Of a stretch of 64,000 bases of DNA, positions 35,389 to 45,120 are shown one piece after another. The DNA comes from Natronorubrum halophilum (lineage in GTDB: Archaea; Halobacteriota; Halobacteria; Halobacteriales; Natrialbaceae): contig NZ_QQTY01000003.1 in NCBI RefSeq assembly GCF_003670115.1, positions 310,001-374,000 of the forward strand, in the 5' to 3' direction. How positions within the stretch are numbered: position 1 is the first letter of the stretch; every line of letters begins with the position of its first letter. The position numbers were made by a program, and so were the translations under genes. Below the pieces are notes generated by a model, which saw only the letters and a program-made list of their open reading frames with translations, ran no database searches and was not told where the DNA came from.

Positions 35389-36252
35389 ATGGCGACAAAT
35401 ACACTCGTACGAATAGGTGCGTTACTCGTAGACGGGATCAGTATCGGGCTCTTATACGCGATGCTCGGGTTGGGAATTACGCTCGTGTTTGGACTCGGCG
35501 GGGTTTTGAATCTGGCGCTGGGCGCGTTCACAGTTATCGCGATCCTGCTCACGTTCGAACTGACCGGCAGTGTCCCCGTCGTCGTTGCGGCAGTCATCGC
35601 GATTGCCGTGACGGCGGCGTTCGGACTGTTTCTCGATCGAACCCTCCTCCAACTGGTCTACCGATCCGAGGGAGACGAGCGCCTTCTGCTAGGCATTTTC
35701 ACGACCCTCGGGCTGTCGATCGCGCTTCAGGGCGCGCTCTCGCTGCGATATTCCGGCGAGTTCTCCGTCCCGATTCACATCGATACGGTAGAACTATCCG
35801 GTGCGTTCATCAGGGGAAGTTCGATACTCATAATCGTCGCTTCACTGATAATACTCTCGGGGATGTACCTCTTTTTCAGCCGCACGTACACCGGTCTGGC
35901 GACGCGGACGATAATGCAGGACGAAACCGGTGCGCTCTTCTGTGGCATCGACACCAAACGAATGCGGACGTTCGTTTTCGTGTTGAGCGTTGCCATCGCT
36001 GCGGTCGCCGGCGTGTTGTACGGGACATCGTTCGAGACCAGCGTCGCCGGCGCGTTCGACCTGACTATCACCGCCGTTATCGTCTCGATCGTCGGTGGCG
36101 TCACCAGCATTCTCGGCGTGGTCGTCGCCGGTATCGGTCTGGGGATACTGACGACGTTCATCAGCGCGTATCTCGGCGCGTATATCTCGACGATAGCGCT
36201 GTTCGGCATCGCGATCGGCGCGTTACTCGTTAAACCGGAGGGGATACAATGA
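35389..36252 (+). CDS. livH: Branched-chain amino acid-type ABC permease LivH
   Basis: The 287-aa protein is a LivH-type membrane subunit with about eight hydrophobic segments, including GLLYAMLGLGITLVFGLGGV near residue 24 and the C-terminal conserved region GIGLGILTTFISAYLGAYIS. It forms the translocation path with LivM, whose ATG overlaps its stop by 4 bp. LivHMGFK-type transporters import branched amino acids but also aromatic and other carboxylates. Within this island an aromatic or cyclic acid is the likelier cargo, by context. Confidence 0.9.
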   Translation: MATNTLVRIGALLVDGISIGLLYAMLGLGITLVFGLGGVLNLALGAFTVIAILLTFELTGSVPVVVAAVIAIAVTAAFGLFLDRTLLQLVYRSEGDERLLLGIFTTLGLSIALQGALSLRYSGEFSVPIHIDTVELSGAFIRGSSILIIVASLIILSGMYLFFSRTYTGLATRTIMQDETGALFCGIDTKRMRTFVFVLSVAIAAVAGVLYGTSFETSVAGAFDLTITAVIVSIVGGVTSILGVVVAGIGLGILTTFISAYLGAYISTIALFGIAIGALLVKPEGIQ

Positions 36253-37244
36253 ACCGGAATTACTACCACCTCGCGATCGTCGCGCTCGTACTGGCGCTCA
36301 TTCCACCGCTATTCTTCGCTCCCGGTATGAGTTACATCGCGCGTATCTTCATTCTGATGGCGCTGTACGCGATCCTGACGACGGCGCTCAACATCGTCTT
36401 CGGCCACACCGATCAGTTGCTCCTGTTTACGGGAGCAGTCGCTGCGATCGGCGCCTACACGACGGCCCTCGGAGCACAGTGGCTCGGCGTTTCCCCCTGG
36501 ATCACCCTCCTACTGGGTGCCTCTTTCGCCGGGATCGTCGGTATCGTCGTGACCTACGTCGCGGCCATCCGCAATCTCACGGTCATCGTCATCTCGATTC
36601 TCACGCTCGCGCTGCAGTTTTCCCTCATCGAGTTGATTAACAGTCTGCGAGATATCACGGGCGGCGTCACGGGTCTCGTGTTCAACGACCTCCGAATTCG
36701 GCCGCTCGAGAACCTCCCCTGGTTCACCGAGGACATCGTCCTTTTCTACACTCTCGGTGCGATCCTCCTCGCGCTACTGGCGCTCTACCAGTATCTAATG
36801 AACTCGAAGTACGGGCTCGCGTTCGAGATGATTCGCCAGGACGAGACGGCGGCGAAATCCATCGGGCTCAACGTCGTCAAGTACAAGGTGATCGCCGGGT
36901 TCATCGCGACGTTCGCTATCGGACTGGCCGGTCCGTTCTTCGGCCAGCTCTCGGGGTTCATCGGCCCCGGCACGTTCACGTTCAACAACATCGACGTGAT
37001 GATTCTCATCATGCTCATCGTCGGTGGGCTCCGGACGATGTACGGACCGCTCATCGGTGCGGCGGTGATCATCTACCTGAACGAGCAACTCAGGAACTTC
37101 GCCGAGTACCGTTCGATTCTCTTCGGGCTGTTACTCATGGCGCTCTTCCTCTACTTCCGACAGGGACTCGTCCCCTTCGCCGAGCGGTACCTCGACAAGT
37201 ACGGCGTCAGGCAGCGCGCCACCGATCTGCTGGTCCGTTCGTAG
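36249..37244 (+). CDS. livM: Branched-chain amino acid-type ABC permease LivM
   Basis: The 331-aa protein is the second permease of the Liv-type importer. It has many membrane segments and the conserved FEMIRQDETAAKSIGLNVVK coupling loop that meets the ATPases. The start overlaps the end of livH (ATGA), so the two are translationally coupled. They converge with the binding-protein gene at 37532; the ATPase genes lie beyond that on the opposite strand. The complete set is thus split into two facing operons. Confidence 0.9.
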   Translation: MNRNYYHLAIVALVLALIPPLFFAPGMSYIARIFILMALYAILTTALNIVFGHTDQLLLFTGAVAAIGAYTTALGAQWLGVSPWITLLLGASFAGIVGIVVTYVAAIRNLTVIVISILTLALQFSLIELINSLRDITGGVTGLVFNDLRIRPLENLPWFTEDIVLFYTLGAILLALLALYQYLMNSKYGLAFEMIRQDETAAKSIGLNVVKYKVIAGFIATFAIGLAGPFFGQLSGFIGPGTFTFNNIDVMILIMLIVGGLRTMYGPLIGAAVIIYLNEQLRNFAEYRSILFGLLLMALFLYFRQGLVPFAERYLDKYGVRQRATDLLVRS

Positions 37245-37531
37245 CCGGCTGCTTCCGTTCGTTTCGGCTCTCACGCCGGCGAAACGGTGGTGGAGACCGC
37301 TCGCTCGAGGAGATCAGCGCCGATCCGGACGCGGGGCGGTGCGACGCGAGTTCCGATATCGCCCGTCGATATTTCACCGAGAACGATCGGACAGCGTGTC
37401 ACACTGGCGTCGTAGCAGTTACAGGAACAAGCGTCGAACAGTGGGTGAGCGTACGAGAAGACGTCAGCAGGCGTCCCGATATGCCGCCTCGAGATCGGAT
37501 TCGCCGGTACGAAATTGGCATGAAACAGCGT

Positions 37532-38758
37532 TTATATGTCAAGTTCGCCGGGCTCGTACGCCGGGAGCGGATCCGTCCGGAACGTTTCTTCCGGGGCGAA
37601 GCCGACGTCGGGCCAGTGGTCCGGCGACTCGCCGATGGTAAAGGAGTTGTAGATCTGAACCGAATTCTCGACCTCTCCCCACTCCGTGTACTCGATCGGC
37701 GAACCGAACAGGAGGTCGAAAGAGCCCGTTCGCGTCGCCTCGGCGATGTCGACCGGATCGGCCGATCCCGCCTCCGCTATCGAGTCGGCGATCAACCGAA
37801 CCGAGACGTACCCGTTGACCTGCGCGTGGTCGAAGACGTCTCCGGTTTCCTCCAGGTACGTCGACGCCACGTCCGCGTAGTCGTCGCTGTACATATCCGT
37901 CGCGTTGAACGAGGCGAACGACTCTTCGATGCCGTCTCCGAGCGCGTCGTAGTCCGCCTCCATCGGCGTGATGGCACCGAGGTACAGATCCGGGTCGAGA
38001 CCGACTTCGTACACCTGGTTGTACATGCTGCTGACACCCGCCGGGTGACCGCTGCCGAGTATCACCTCGGTGTCGTCGGGGAATCCGCGCAGCAAGGGGA
38101 CGAAGTCCGTTTCGGGAATCGGTGCGGTCTCGGTAGTGAGGGTGATGTCGTCGGGGAAGTACTCGTCTATCGCAGCGCCGTACTCGTCCCCCCAGACGCC
38201 GTCCTCGAAGATGACGCCGATGTTGTTGTACCCTCCCTCTTCGATAATCTGTGCCTGCGCTCTCCCGACCGTTGGGGTCGCGGGAAGGCTCGTCCGGAAG
38301 ACGAAGTCGTTGTCTCGCGGGTTCGCTGCGACGGCACCTGCTGCGTGGAGGTACAGCGGGACCTCGTTTTGTAGTGCGACGTCGCCGCCCCGAATCGCCG
38401 CCTCGGACGCGCCCGGTCCGATCCCCGCGACTGCGTTGTTCCGGTCGATCGCCTCCGTGAAGGCCGTCACCGTCTCCTGGGCCGTGCCTTCAGTGTCGAC
38501 GACGTCGATCTTGATGTCCTGATCGCGGACGCCGCCGTCGGCGTTTATCTGTTCGGCCGCGAATTCGGCACCGTCTCGGTGCCGCGAACCGTACACCGAG
38601 AACACGCCCGACAGCGGTTCGAGGGCGACGATCGTGATCGTATCACCGCTCTCCTCGTCGCTGATGAAACACCCGGCGAGGATCGACGTACTGACGCCGG
38701 CGCCAGCTGCTTTAATGTAGTTACGTCTGTTCATGCGCGTCTTAGGCGTTCTAGTCAT
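37532..38758 (-). CDS. livK: Liv-type ABC transporter substrate-binding lipoprotein
   Basis: The 408-aa protein begins with a twin-arginine signal (NRRNYIKAAGAGVSTSILAGC) ending in a lipobox cysteine. It is therefore exported folded and lipid-anchored on the cell face. The mature part is a periplasmic-binding-protein type 1 fold of the LivK/amide-binding class (ALEPLSGVFSVYG, VFRTSLPATPTVG). It hands a carboxylate substrate to LivHM. The start at 38758 fits a TATA-like TTTTAATAC about 30 bp upstream with GGAG just before the ATG. Confidence 0.9.
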   Translation of the reverse strand: MTRTPKTRMNRRNYIKAAGAGVSTSILAGCFISDEESGDTITIVALEPLSGVFSVYGSRHRDGAEFAAEQINADGGVRDQDIKIDVVDTEGTAQETVTAFTEAIDRNNAVAGIGPGASEAAIRGGDVALQNEVPLYLHAAGAVAANPRDNDFVFRTSLPATPTVGRAQAQIIEEGGYNNIGVIFEDGVWGDEYGAAIDEYFPDDITLTTETAPIPETDFVPLLRGFPDDTEVILGSGHPAGVSSMYNQVYEVGLDPDLYLGAITPMEADYDALGDGIEESFASFNATDMYSDDYADVASTYLEETGDVFDHAQVNGYVSVRLIADSIAEAGSADPVDIAEATRTGSFDLLFGSPIEYTEWGEVENSVQIYNSFTIGESPDHWPDVGFAPEETFRTDPLPAYEPGELDI

Positions 38759-38890
38759 ACTGCCATCTCCTCAAGTGGCCCAATACGTATTAAAATTTGT
38801 GGATTGATAACAGTTGACGTGGTTGGGTCGACGGTGAACTACCGCTCCGTCGGTACTTCGGGGTAGTATCTCGCGGTTCGAACGAGGCGT

Positions 38891-39589
38891 TCAGCTACTC
38901 AGGTAGGTCTCTTTCACGTGAGCGCTTTCGAGCATCTCGGCCCCGGTCCCTTCGGTCGCGATTCGACCGTTCTCGAGCAGGTAGACGCGATCCGAAAGCT
39001 CGAGGGCTCGATCGACGTGTTGTTCGATGAGGATGACCGTGATCTCTTCGCTGATCTCCGCTATCTTCTCGAAGACCCGATCCGCCAACTGCGGCGCGAG
39101 CGCGCCGGACGGTTCGTCAAGCGCTAAGACGTTCGGGTGTGCCATCAGCCCGCGTCCGATCGCGAGCATCTGCTGTTCGCCGCCGCTGAGCGTCCCCGCC
39201 TTCTGGTCGCGGCGCTCCTCGAGAACGGGGAACATGTCGACGACCTCCTCGTAGGTCTCCTCGAAGTCGTCACGGTGCGTGTACGCGCCCATTCGGAGGT
39301 TCTCGTACACCGTCAGATCGTGGAACAGGTTTCTTTTTTCCGACACGTGGACGAACCCCCGCCGGACGATTGCGCTCGGAGGGAGATCGTGCGTCTCCTC
39401 GCCGAACATTTCGATACTACCGTTCGTCGGCCTGAGCACCCCCGAGAGCGTCTTGAGGAGGGTCGTCTTCCCCGCTCCGTTCGGACCGACGATCGCGACG
39501 ATTGAGTCGCTCTTTCTGATCTCGAGCGAGAGTTCCCACAGCACCTGGAGATCGCCGTAGTGAACGTCGATCTCTTCTACCGAGATCAT
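38891..39589 (-). CDS. livF: Liv-type ABC ATP-binding protein LivF
   Basis: The 232-aa ATPase has Walker A GPNGAGKTT, signature LSGGEQQM and Walker B VLALDEPSGAL. The start MISVEEIDVHYG (ATG 39587-39589) comes one base after the livG stop, so translation is coupled. With LivG it powers the LivHM permeases. The upstream in-frame start within livG (39604) is unlikely because the conserved family beginning is IxVxxIxVxYG. Confidence 0.92.
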   Translation of the reverse strand: MISVEEIDVHYGDLQVLWELSLEIRKSDSIVAIVGPNGAGKTTLLKTLSGVLRPTNGSIEMFGEETHDLPPSAIVRRGFVHVSEKRNLFHDLTVYENLRMGAYTHRDDFEETYEEVVDMFPVLEERRDQKAGTLSGGEQQMLAIGRGLMAHPNVLALDEPSGALAPQLADRVFEKIAEISEEITVILIEQHVDRALELSDRVYLLENGRIATEGTGAEMLESAHVKETYLSS

Positions 39590-39590
39590 A

Positions 39591-40316
39591 TTACGCCTCC
39601 GCACCTCCGAGGTACGCCTCGGCGACGTGGCTATCCTGTTGAATCTGCGTCGGCGTTCCGTCGGCGATTTTCTGCCCCTGATTGAGGACGATGATTCGAT
39701 CGGTCGCGTTCATGATCGCGTCCATCACGTGTTCGATCCAGAACACGGAGATGCCGAATTCGTCCCGGGTCTGTCGGAGATTTCGGGATAGTTCGTCGAG
39801 TTCGGTCGGTGTCAATCCACTTCCGATCTCGTCGACCAGAATGAGCTCCGGCTCCGACGCGAGCGCTCGCGCTAATTCGAGTTGTTTTCGATGAGCGATC
39901 GTGAGGCTGCTCGCATCCTCGTCGGCCTTCTCGTCGAGACCGATGAACTCGAGATACCGCCGGACGTTCTCTCGTTCTTCCGCCATCGTATCGGGGTCCT
40001 CCTTTCCGAACACAGCGCCGGCGAGGACGTTGTCGAGCACCGTGGATTCGTTGAACGTTCGCGCCGTCTGGAAGGTTCGGGTGATACCGTGCTGTGCGAT
40101 TTTGTGGGGTCCCTTCCCGATCAGCTCTTCCCCGCGGAACGCGATCGAGCCCGTCTCCGGCGCATACACTCCGGCGATCGTGTTGAAAAGCGTCGTCTTT
40201 CCCGCCCCGTTGGGGCCGATCAGGCCGACGATCTCGTTGCGGTCGATGCTGAGACTGACGTCGTCGACTGCGGTCAACCCGCCGAAGCGTTTGGTAACAC
40301 CGCTAACCGTTAGCAT
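39591..40316 (-). CDS. livG: Liv-type ABC ATP-binding protein LivG
   Basis: The 241-aa ATPase has Walker A GPNGAGKTT and the LivG-type ending IADGTPTQIQQDSHVAEAYL. The signature is degenerate: the usual LSxGxQ region reads SLTIAHRKQLELARAL, as is common for LivG proteins. A TATA-like CTTTATG near 40343-40350 fits a leaderless transcript beginning at this ATG and covering livF and possibly the binding-protein gene. Confidence 0.92.
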   Translation of the reverse strand: MLTVSGVTKRFGGLTAVDDVSLSIDRNEIVGLIGPNGAGKTTLFNTIAGVYAPETGSIAFRGEELIGKGPHKIAQHGITRTFQTARTFNESTVLDNVLAGAVFGKEDPDTMAEERENVRRYLEFIGLDEKADEDASSLTIAHRKQLELARALASEPELILVDEIGSGLTPTELDELSRNLRQTRDEFGISVFWIEHVMDAIMNATDRIIVLNQGQKIADGTPTQIQQDSHVAEAYLGGAEA

Positions 40317-40490
40317 AGCCAGCCATATCCCCTACCACAACATAAAGTATAGGGTCTGTTCTAACGGCGGTGATGGACCGTCCAGTAACGAGCGAGGCCG
40401 TCGGCGTCCTTTCACCCCTCAGTAGACGCGTGCGGTGCCAATTTCCGTCTCTGTTTCGGAGATCCAGAAGAATTAATTGTCGGAACACGG

Positions 40491-41738
40491 ATGGTAGATA
40501 CTGTGACACACGACACAGTCCTCTCACGGGAGACACGAACGGTCGTATCGCCAAGCAACGTCGTCTTCGGTGTCGGTGCGGTCGACCAGATCGGAGACTA
40601 CGCGTCGCTTCACGGCGAACGGGTCCTGTTGATCGCTACTGAACAGATATTCGATATCCACGGTGAACGGGTTCTCTCCATCCTCGAGGACGCGGGCATC
40701 GAGACGATGGTCTATACAGACGTGCGTCCGGATCCGACCGTCGAGAACATCGAGGAGGCGCACGCGCTCTGGGCCGATCGCGACTGCGATGTGATACTCA
40801 CGTTCGGCGGCGGTTCCTCCATCGACACCGGAAAGGGCGTCGGGATTCTCGCCGCGAACGACGGCGAGATCCGAGACTTCGGCGTCGACAAAGCGGGGTA
40901 CGAAGGGGTACCGAACCCGACGCCGCCCCTCATCGCCGTCAACACGACCGCCGGGACCGGGAGCGAGGCGACCCGGTCGGTCGTCGTCAGCGACGAATCC
41001 ACGTCAACGAAGTTCCTCATCGTCTCGCAGAACGTTGTCCCGGACGTCGCGATCGAGGATCCGGAACTCTCCGTCTCGCTTCCTCGCAGTCACACTGCCT
41101 TTACGGGGATCGACGCTCTCACACACGCCATCGAAGCGTACGTCTCGGTACACTCGTACAGCATCCCTGACGGCTTCGCCGAAGAAGCCATGAAGCGTAT
41201 CGCTCGGTCGCTCCCGGTTGCGTGGGCTAACGGGGATGACCTCGACGCTCGTGCGGATATGCTCGTGGGCCAACTCCAGGCCGGGCAGGCGTTTACGAAC
41301 TCCTCAGTCGCGCTCGTTCACGGGATGGCGCGTCCGCTCGGCGCACAGTTGCACATCCCCCACGGTCTCGTGAACGCTCTCATCCTTCCGTACGTCGTAG
41401 AGTTCTCCGCAATGGCGGCCCCCGAAAAGTACGCCACCGTCGCCCGCATTCTTGGCGCTGCGGACGACGACGATCGAACTCGAGCGGCGGCCGACGAGGC
41501 CGCTGACGCGGTCCTTCAACTCTGTGAGGACCTCTCGTTAACGGGATATCTCGACGATTTCGGCGAGATACCCACTCGAGAGGAGTACCTCGATGTCGTC
41601 GACGAAATGACCCAGGACGCTATCGACTCGGGATCGCCGGACAACAATCCACGGAAACCGACTACCGAGGAGATTCGCGACCTCTACCTCACCCTGTACG
41701 ACGATGCGCTCGCACCCGATAGTCCGCGCCGTTCCTGA
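40491..41738 (+). CDS. Iron-containing alcohol dehydrogenase, copy 1
   Basis: The 415-aa protein belongs to the group III iron-type alcohol dehydrogenases. The nucleotide-binding GGGSSIDTGKGVG and the downstream region TGIDALTHAIEAYVS with further histidines (LVHGMARPLGAQLHIPHG) supply the metal ligands. It would oxidise an alcohol to an aldehyde or reduce one with NAD(P). It is divergent from the livGF operon. A distant member of the same superfamily lies at 46629. Confidence 0.9.
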   Translation: MVDTVTHDTVLSRETRTVVSPSNVVFGVGAVDQIGDYASLHGERVLLIATEQIFDIHGERVLSILEDAGIETMVYTDVRPDPTVENIEEAHALWADRDCDVILTFGGGSSIDTGKGVGILAANDGEIRDFGVDKAGYEGVPNPTPPLIAVNTTAGTGSEATRSVVVSDESTSTKFLIVSQNVVPDVAIEDPELSVSLPRSHTAFTGIDALTHAIEAYVSVHSYSIPDGFAEEAMKRIARSLPVAWANGDDLDARADMLVGQLQAGQAFTNSSVALVHGMARPLGAQLHIPHGLVNALILPYVVEFSAMAAPEKYATVARILGAADDDDRTRAAADEAADAVLQLCEDLSLTGYLDDFGEIPTREEYLDVVDEMTQDAIDSGSPDNNPRKPTTEEIRDLYLTLYDDALAPDSPRRS

Positions 41739-41759
41739 AGAGGTATTTTCGGGTTTTCA

Positions 41760-41777
41760 CACCCACGATTTTGGGTG
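41760..41777 (+). terminator. Possible terminator hairpin after the alcohol dehydrogenase gene
   Basis: CACCCA, 6 nt (CGATTT), TGGGTG forms a short stem 22 bp after the stop codon at 41738. There is no strong T-tract after it, so the role is uncertain. Confidence 0.3.
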
Positions 41778-42260
41778 GGGCGTGTTGAGAAGGAGTACTG
41801 ACCGCTACTGTCTCTCTTCAGGGGTAGTTACACCACCACAGCGACCGAGCCACGCTCTAAAACCCTCCGTCGGCGGTTGATACTCGCGTTCGTGGATCTG
41901 AAACTCCGCGCGAGAATCGGACACCGAAACCCACACTCCCACCTCATCGAACGGAGGTCGAGTACTTCACTGTCACCGCTGAGAAAACGCACGACAGCGC
42001 TGATCGCACACGGAAACGTAGCACAATGCCGGGAAACGAACTTCGATACAGCCGCTTTCAGTATCGGCGGTTCGCGTCGCCCGGCGAGAACGACGGCTAC
42101 TCCGCGACGCGGCCGAAAGCGAACGCCAGTCCGGTCGACGCGCGAATCATGGACAGTCTAACAGCCGTTTCGCCCTTCGTCATCATTCTGCTAATTCATA
42201 TTCTACCTGGTTGTCCAATGCTTCTAACGCCCTATTTAATTATTAACGTTGGAAATGGGA

Positions 42261-42280
42261 TTACATACATACCGATGTAA
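42261..42280. promoter_or_regulatory. Palindromic site 5 (variant)
   Basis: TTACAT, 8 nt (ACATACCG), ATGTAA: a perfect 6-bp inverted repeat with the 6-8-6 geometry of sites 1-4, but T in place of the inner G. It may belong to the same or a related regulator. Confidence 0.35.
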
Positions 42281-42669
42281 ATACAGCACCACGTGTGAGA
42301 CGTATGAACGGTCGTCGAGCGTCGATAGGCACATTCGCCCCTCTGGAGGCACCTCTTACGGGAGGTCGATCTTCGCTGGCGGTCTCTGTCGCACCCTTTT
42401 GGCCACGCACCACCGCCGTCGGCCGATCGGCCGACGGACGCAGAAGGTCTACAGACTGAGCAGGCTGAGGCGACTCACGAGCACCGACTGACCACCCACG
42501 GAGGTCCGCTCCTTCGCGCACCCGTCCGCTGAGGTTTCCCAGAAGACTATCGCAGCCGCTGCAGGTTACTGGACACTCGATCGCACGACGGCTGTGCTGA
42601 GTGCGTAACTCGTTGCAGTTGTTACGCTCACTCCACCTCGAGTTCGTGGCTCCTCCGTCTCGCCCCCGC

Positions 42670-43098
42670 TTAGAGCCAGGGGTATTGCTCCGTGTCCGTT
42701 CCGGCGTAATCGGGATCGAGATAGATAAAGAGGCGCTGGATCTTCCCGTTCCGGACTTCGAATACGTCACACCAGCGGCCACCGCCGGGTGTGCCGTCTG
42801 GTTTCCACTCTTTCCCCTCCGCGGTTTCGCCGGTACTCGTCCCCTCGACGACGATCATATCTCCGTCGATGACGTAATTGAACGTCTCGTAGTCGTGAGA
42901 CATCGACGTGACGAGACTGCCGACATCACCGAACATCTCCCCGACTTCTTCGCGTCCGGTCGCGATCCCCCACTTCGGGTAGAAGACGCGGACATCGTCC
43001 GCAAAGAGCTCGAGGAAGTCGCCTCCGCGATCTAGCCGTCTGAAGTACTCGAGGACGATGCTCTTCCGTTCGACATCTGTTTCTGGAGTTTCTCCCAT
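42670..43098 (-). CDS. SnoaL-like (NTF2-fold) protein
   Basis: The 142-aa protein has the cone-shaped NTF2/SnoaL pattern: EYFRRLDRGGDFLELFADDV at the start, a TGREEVGEMF loop, and the closing strand region GGGRWCDVFEVRNGKIQRLF. SnoaL-like proteins act as small isomerases, cyclases or hydratases, or bind small hydrophobic ligands. It is divergent from the LLM oxidoreductase gene 143 bp away, so the two may be co-regulated. The exact role is unknown. Confidence 0.82.
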   Translation of the reverse strand: MGETPETDVERKSIVLEYFRRLDRGGDFLELFADDVRVFYPKWGIATGREEVGEMFGDVGSLVTSMSHDYETFNYVIDGDMIVVEGTSTGETAEGKEWKPDGTPGGGRWCDVFEVRNGKIQRLFIYLDPDYAGTDTEQYPWL

Positions 43099-43241
43099 GT
43101 TAGTTATTGACGTGGCTAAGTTCCTATAACACTTCCGCCGGTCGGCAGCATCATTTCGATCGAACGGGCCGCCGGGAATTTTGTCGTCGGTTCGGACGTT
43201 CAGCAGTTAGTATTAAGTAGTGCCATGTGAACAGTGGTCAT

Positions 43242-44405
43242 ATGGAAACCTTTGCGTTCCACCTGATGCCGTATCAGGATATCGACGATATTACCGAGAA
43301 GAAGTCCGCCTGGCCCTGGGTCGAGCACGAGTACGATCCGGAGAAGGGGGCTCAGTATTACAAGGACTATCTCAGCCAACTCGAGTACGCCGCCGAGCTA
43401 GGATTCGACGGCATCGGTGTCAACGAGCACCACTACAACGCCTACGGGCTGCAGCCGAGTCCGAACATTACGGCGTCGAACCTGGCGGCCCGTACCGACG
43501 ACACGACGATCGCGTTCTTCGGGAATCTGCCGGCGCTCCGCAAGAATCCGATCCGGCTCGCGGAGGAACTCGCGATGCTGGACAACATCACCGAGGGTCG
43601 GATCATCAGCGGCTTCCCCCGTGGCATCCCGAGCGAGTACCTCGCGTACGGAATCGACATCCGAGAGTCGCGCAGTCGCTTCGAGGAAGCGTGGGATCTG
43701 ATCTTGAAGTCGTGGACCGCCGACGAACCGTTCGACTGGGACGGTGAGCACTTCCAGTACGAGAACGTCTACATCTGGCCTCGCCCCTACCAGGATCCGC
43801 ACCCGCCGCTCTGGATGCCGGCCGAGAGCGAAGAGTCGCTTCGATTCACCGCCGAGAATCAAGTTCCGACGGGGCTGGTCTTCCAGCCGGTCGACACTAT
43901 CAGCGAGAAGTTTTCCGAGTACCGCCAGTACGCGGAGGAGGATTACGGCTGGAGCCCCAGCGACGAGGATTTCAGCGTGATGCGAGCCATCTACGTCGCC
44001 GAGACGATGGAAAAGGCCCGCGAAGAAGCGGAACCTCACCTCCGGAAGTTCTATCAGACGCTCACCGCCGGCGTTCACGTCGGCGTTTCCGCGGGCATGA
44101 TGGGCGATCAACCCTACGACCCCGAGAAGTGGGACGAGTACATCGAAGAGCTCCACCCGCACGGCGAATTCGCGTACAATTACGACTTCGACGAGTTTCA
44201 GGAGTACGGCGAGACGATCGTCGGTACCCCCGAGTACGTCGCCGAACAACTCGAGGAGCAGTACGAGGCCGTCGGTGGATTCGGCCGCATTGTCGGTCAG
44301 TTCCACTTCGGCGACCTCCCCGACTGGAAGGTCCGCAAGAACCTTCGACTGTACGCCGACGAGGTCAAGCCCGAAGTCGACAAGATCGGCGACGTCAATC
44401 CCTGA
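43242..44405 (+). CDS. LLM-class flavin-dependent oxidoreductase (luciferase-like)
   Basis: The 387-aa protein is a luciferase-like monooxygenase family member. It starts METFAFHLMPYQDID and shows VNEHHYNAYGLQPSPN, LAEELAMLDNITEGRIISGF and PLWMPAESEESLRFTAEN typical of the TIM-barrel FMN or F420 enzymes. Such enzymes use reduced flavin and O2 to oxidise carbon, sulfur or nitrogen compounds. The TATA-like AGTATTAAG at 43209-43217 fits the ATG at 43242. It leads a run of plus-strand genes that includes a riboflavin kinase and ribB, so FMN is the likely cofactor. Confidence 0.88.
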   Translation: METFAFHLMPYQDIDDITEKKSAWPWVEHEYDPEKGAQYYKDYLSQLEYAAELGFDGIGVNEHHYNAYGLQPSPNITASNLAARTDDTTIAFFGNLPALRKNPIRLAEELAMLDNITEGRIISGFPRGIPSEYLAYGIDIRESRSRFEEAWDLILKSWTADEPFDWDGEHFQYENVYIWPRPYQDPHPPLWMPAESEESLRFTAENQVPTGLVFQPVDTISEKFSEYRQYAEEDYGWSPSDEDFSVMRAIYVAETMEKAREEAEPHLRKFYQTLTAGVHVGVSAGMMGDQPYDPEKWDEYIEELHPHGEFAYNYDFDEFQEYGETIVGTPEYVAEQLEEQYEAVGGFGRIVGQFHFGDLPDWKVRKNLRLYADEVKPEVDKIGDVNP

Positions 44406-44423
44406 AGCGAGTTGACTATCGCT

Positions 44424-44816
44424 ATGTCGCCATCGCTTCACCAGTCGCTGTTGATGGTCTCGGACCTCGATGCATCAGTGGCGTTCTACCGGGATATCGT
44501 CGGGTTGGAACCCGACGAGATCGCCGACGGGAACGCCGAGTTCGACACCGGCCGCTGTACGCTCGTCCTCGAGGAGGACTTCGATCCGGAGGTGCTCGAC
44601 GCCTTCGGACTGGACGAACCTGGTGACGAGCGCGGACGAGGCGTCATCGTCGCGATCGACGTCGACGATCCGGAAGCGGTCGACACCGTGTGCGAGCGGG
44701 CCGCCGAAGCGGTCGAGACGGTCCGGATGGAACCGACTGACGTCGAGTGGGGGCGGCGGATGGCTCTCCTGTCCGATCCCGACGACTACACGGTCGAGAT
44801 TTCGGCCCCGCGGTAG
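44424..44816 (+). CDS. Single-domain VOC (glyoxalase/dioxygenase superfamily) protein
   Basis: The 130-aa product is one VOC domain: LHQSLLMVSDLDASVAFYRD at the start and LLSDPDDYTVEIS at the end. VOC proteins include glyoxalases, epimerases and extradiol dioxygenases; half-size ones act as dimers. It begins 18 bp after the LLM gene and is very likely co-transcribed. I use the ATG at 44424 rather than the TTG at 44412. Its substrate is probably the product or a side product of the LLM reaction. Confidence 0.83.
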   Translation: MSPSLHQSLLMVSDLDASVAFYRDIVGLEPDEIADGNAEFDTGRCTLVLEEDFDPEVLDAFGLDEPGDERGRGVIVAIDVDDPEAVDTVCERAAEAVETVRMEPTDVEWGRRMALLSDPDDYTVEISAPR

Positions 44817-44842
44817 ACAAGTCGACCTGAATATATATTAAA

Positions 44843-45060
44843 ATGCGAACACTCGTTACCGCGGTTCGCCCGCGAGAGCCGCACCCGCAGCCGCAGGCGT
44901 CCATCGAAGAAACCGAAGACGCGCCGGCGTTCAACGAACGCCCAGTCGAGGAGGAACGAGCGATCACGGACGGCGTGTTTTCCGTCGAGGGATCGAAACC
45001 CGCCAGTGACGTACTGACGAACGCTACGGACGTCGCCGTCGTTACGGTCGACTACCGATG
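44843..45060 (+). pseudogene. Internally deleted HSL-type esterase remnant
   Basis: The first ~50 residues (EPHPQPQASIEETEDAPAFN, ERPVEEERAITDGVF) match the N-terminus of the esterase at 22059. After ASDV the sequence jumps to LTNATDVAVVTVDYR, skipping about 50 residues including HGGG, and homology ends near 45060. The nucleophile region is absent. It was once part of this operon. Confidence 0.75.
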
Positions 45061-45120
45061 TCCACCGGAGCGGACCGCAACGCTGCACTCGAGCGAGACT
45101 CGAGGCCGGAGACGCAACAC

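Larger units (their letters stand above)
41739..42669. other. Non-coding stretch with one palindromic site
   Basis: No supportable gene lies in this 930-bp stretch. The left end holds a possible terminator hairpin (41760-41777). The segment 42170-42260 is AT-rich and leads into the palindrome at 42261-42280. Frames here lack family motifs. Confidence 0.45.
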
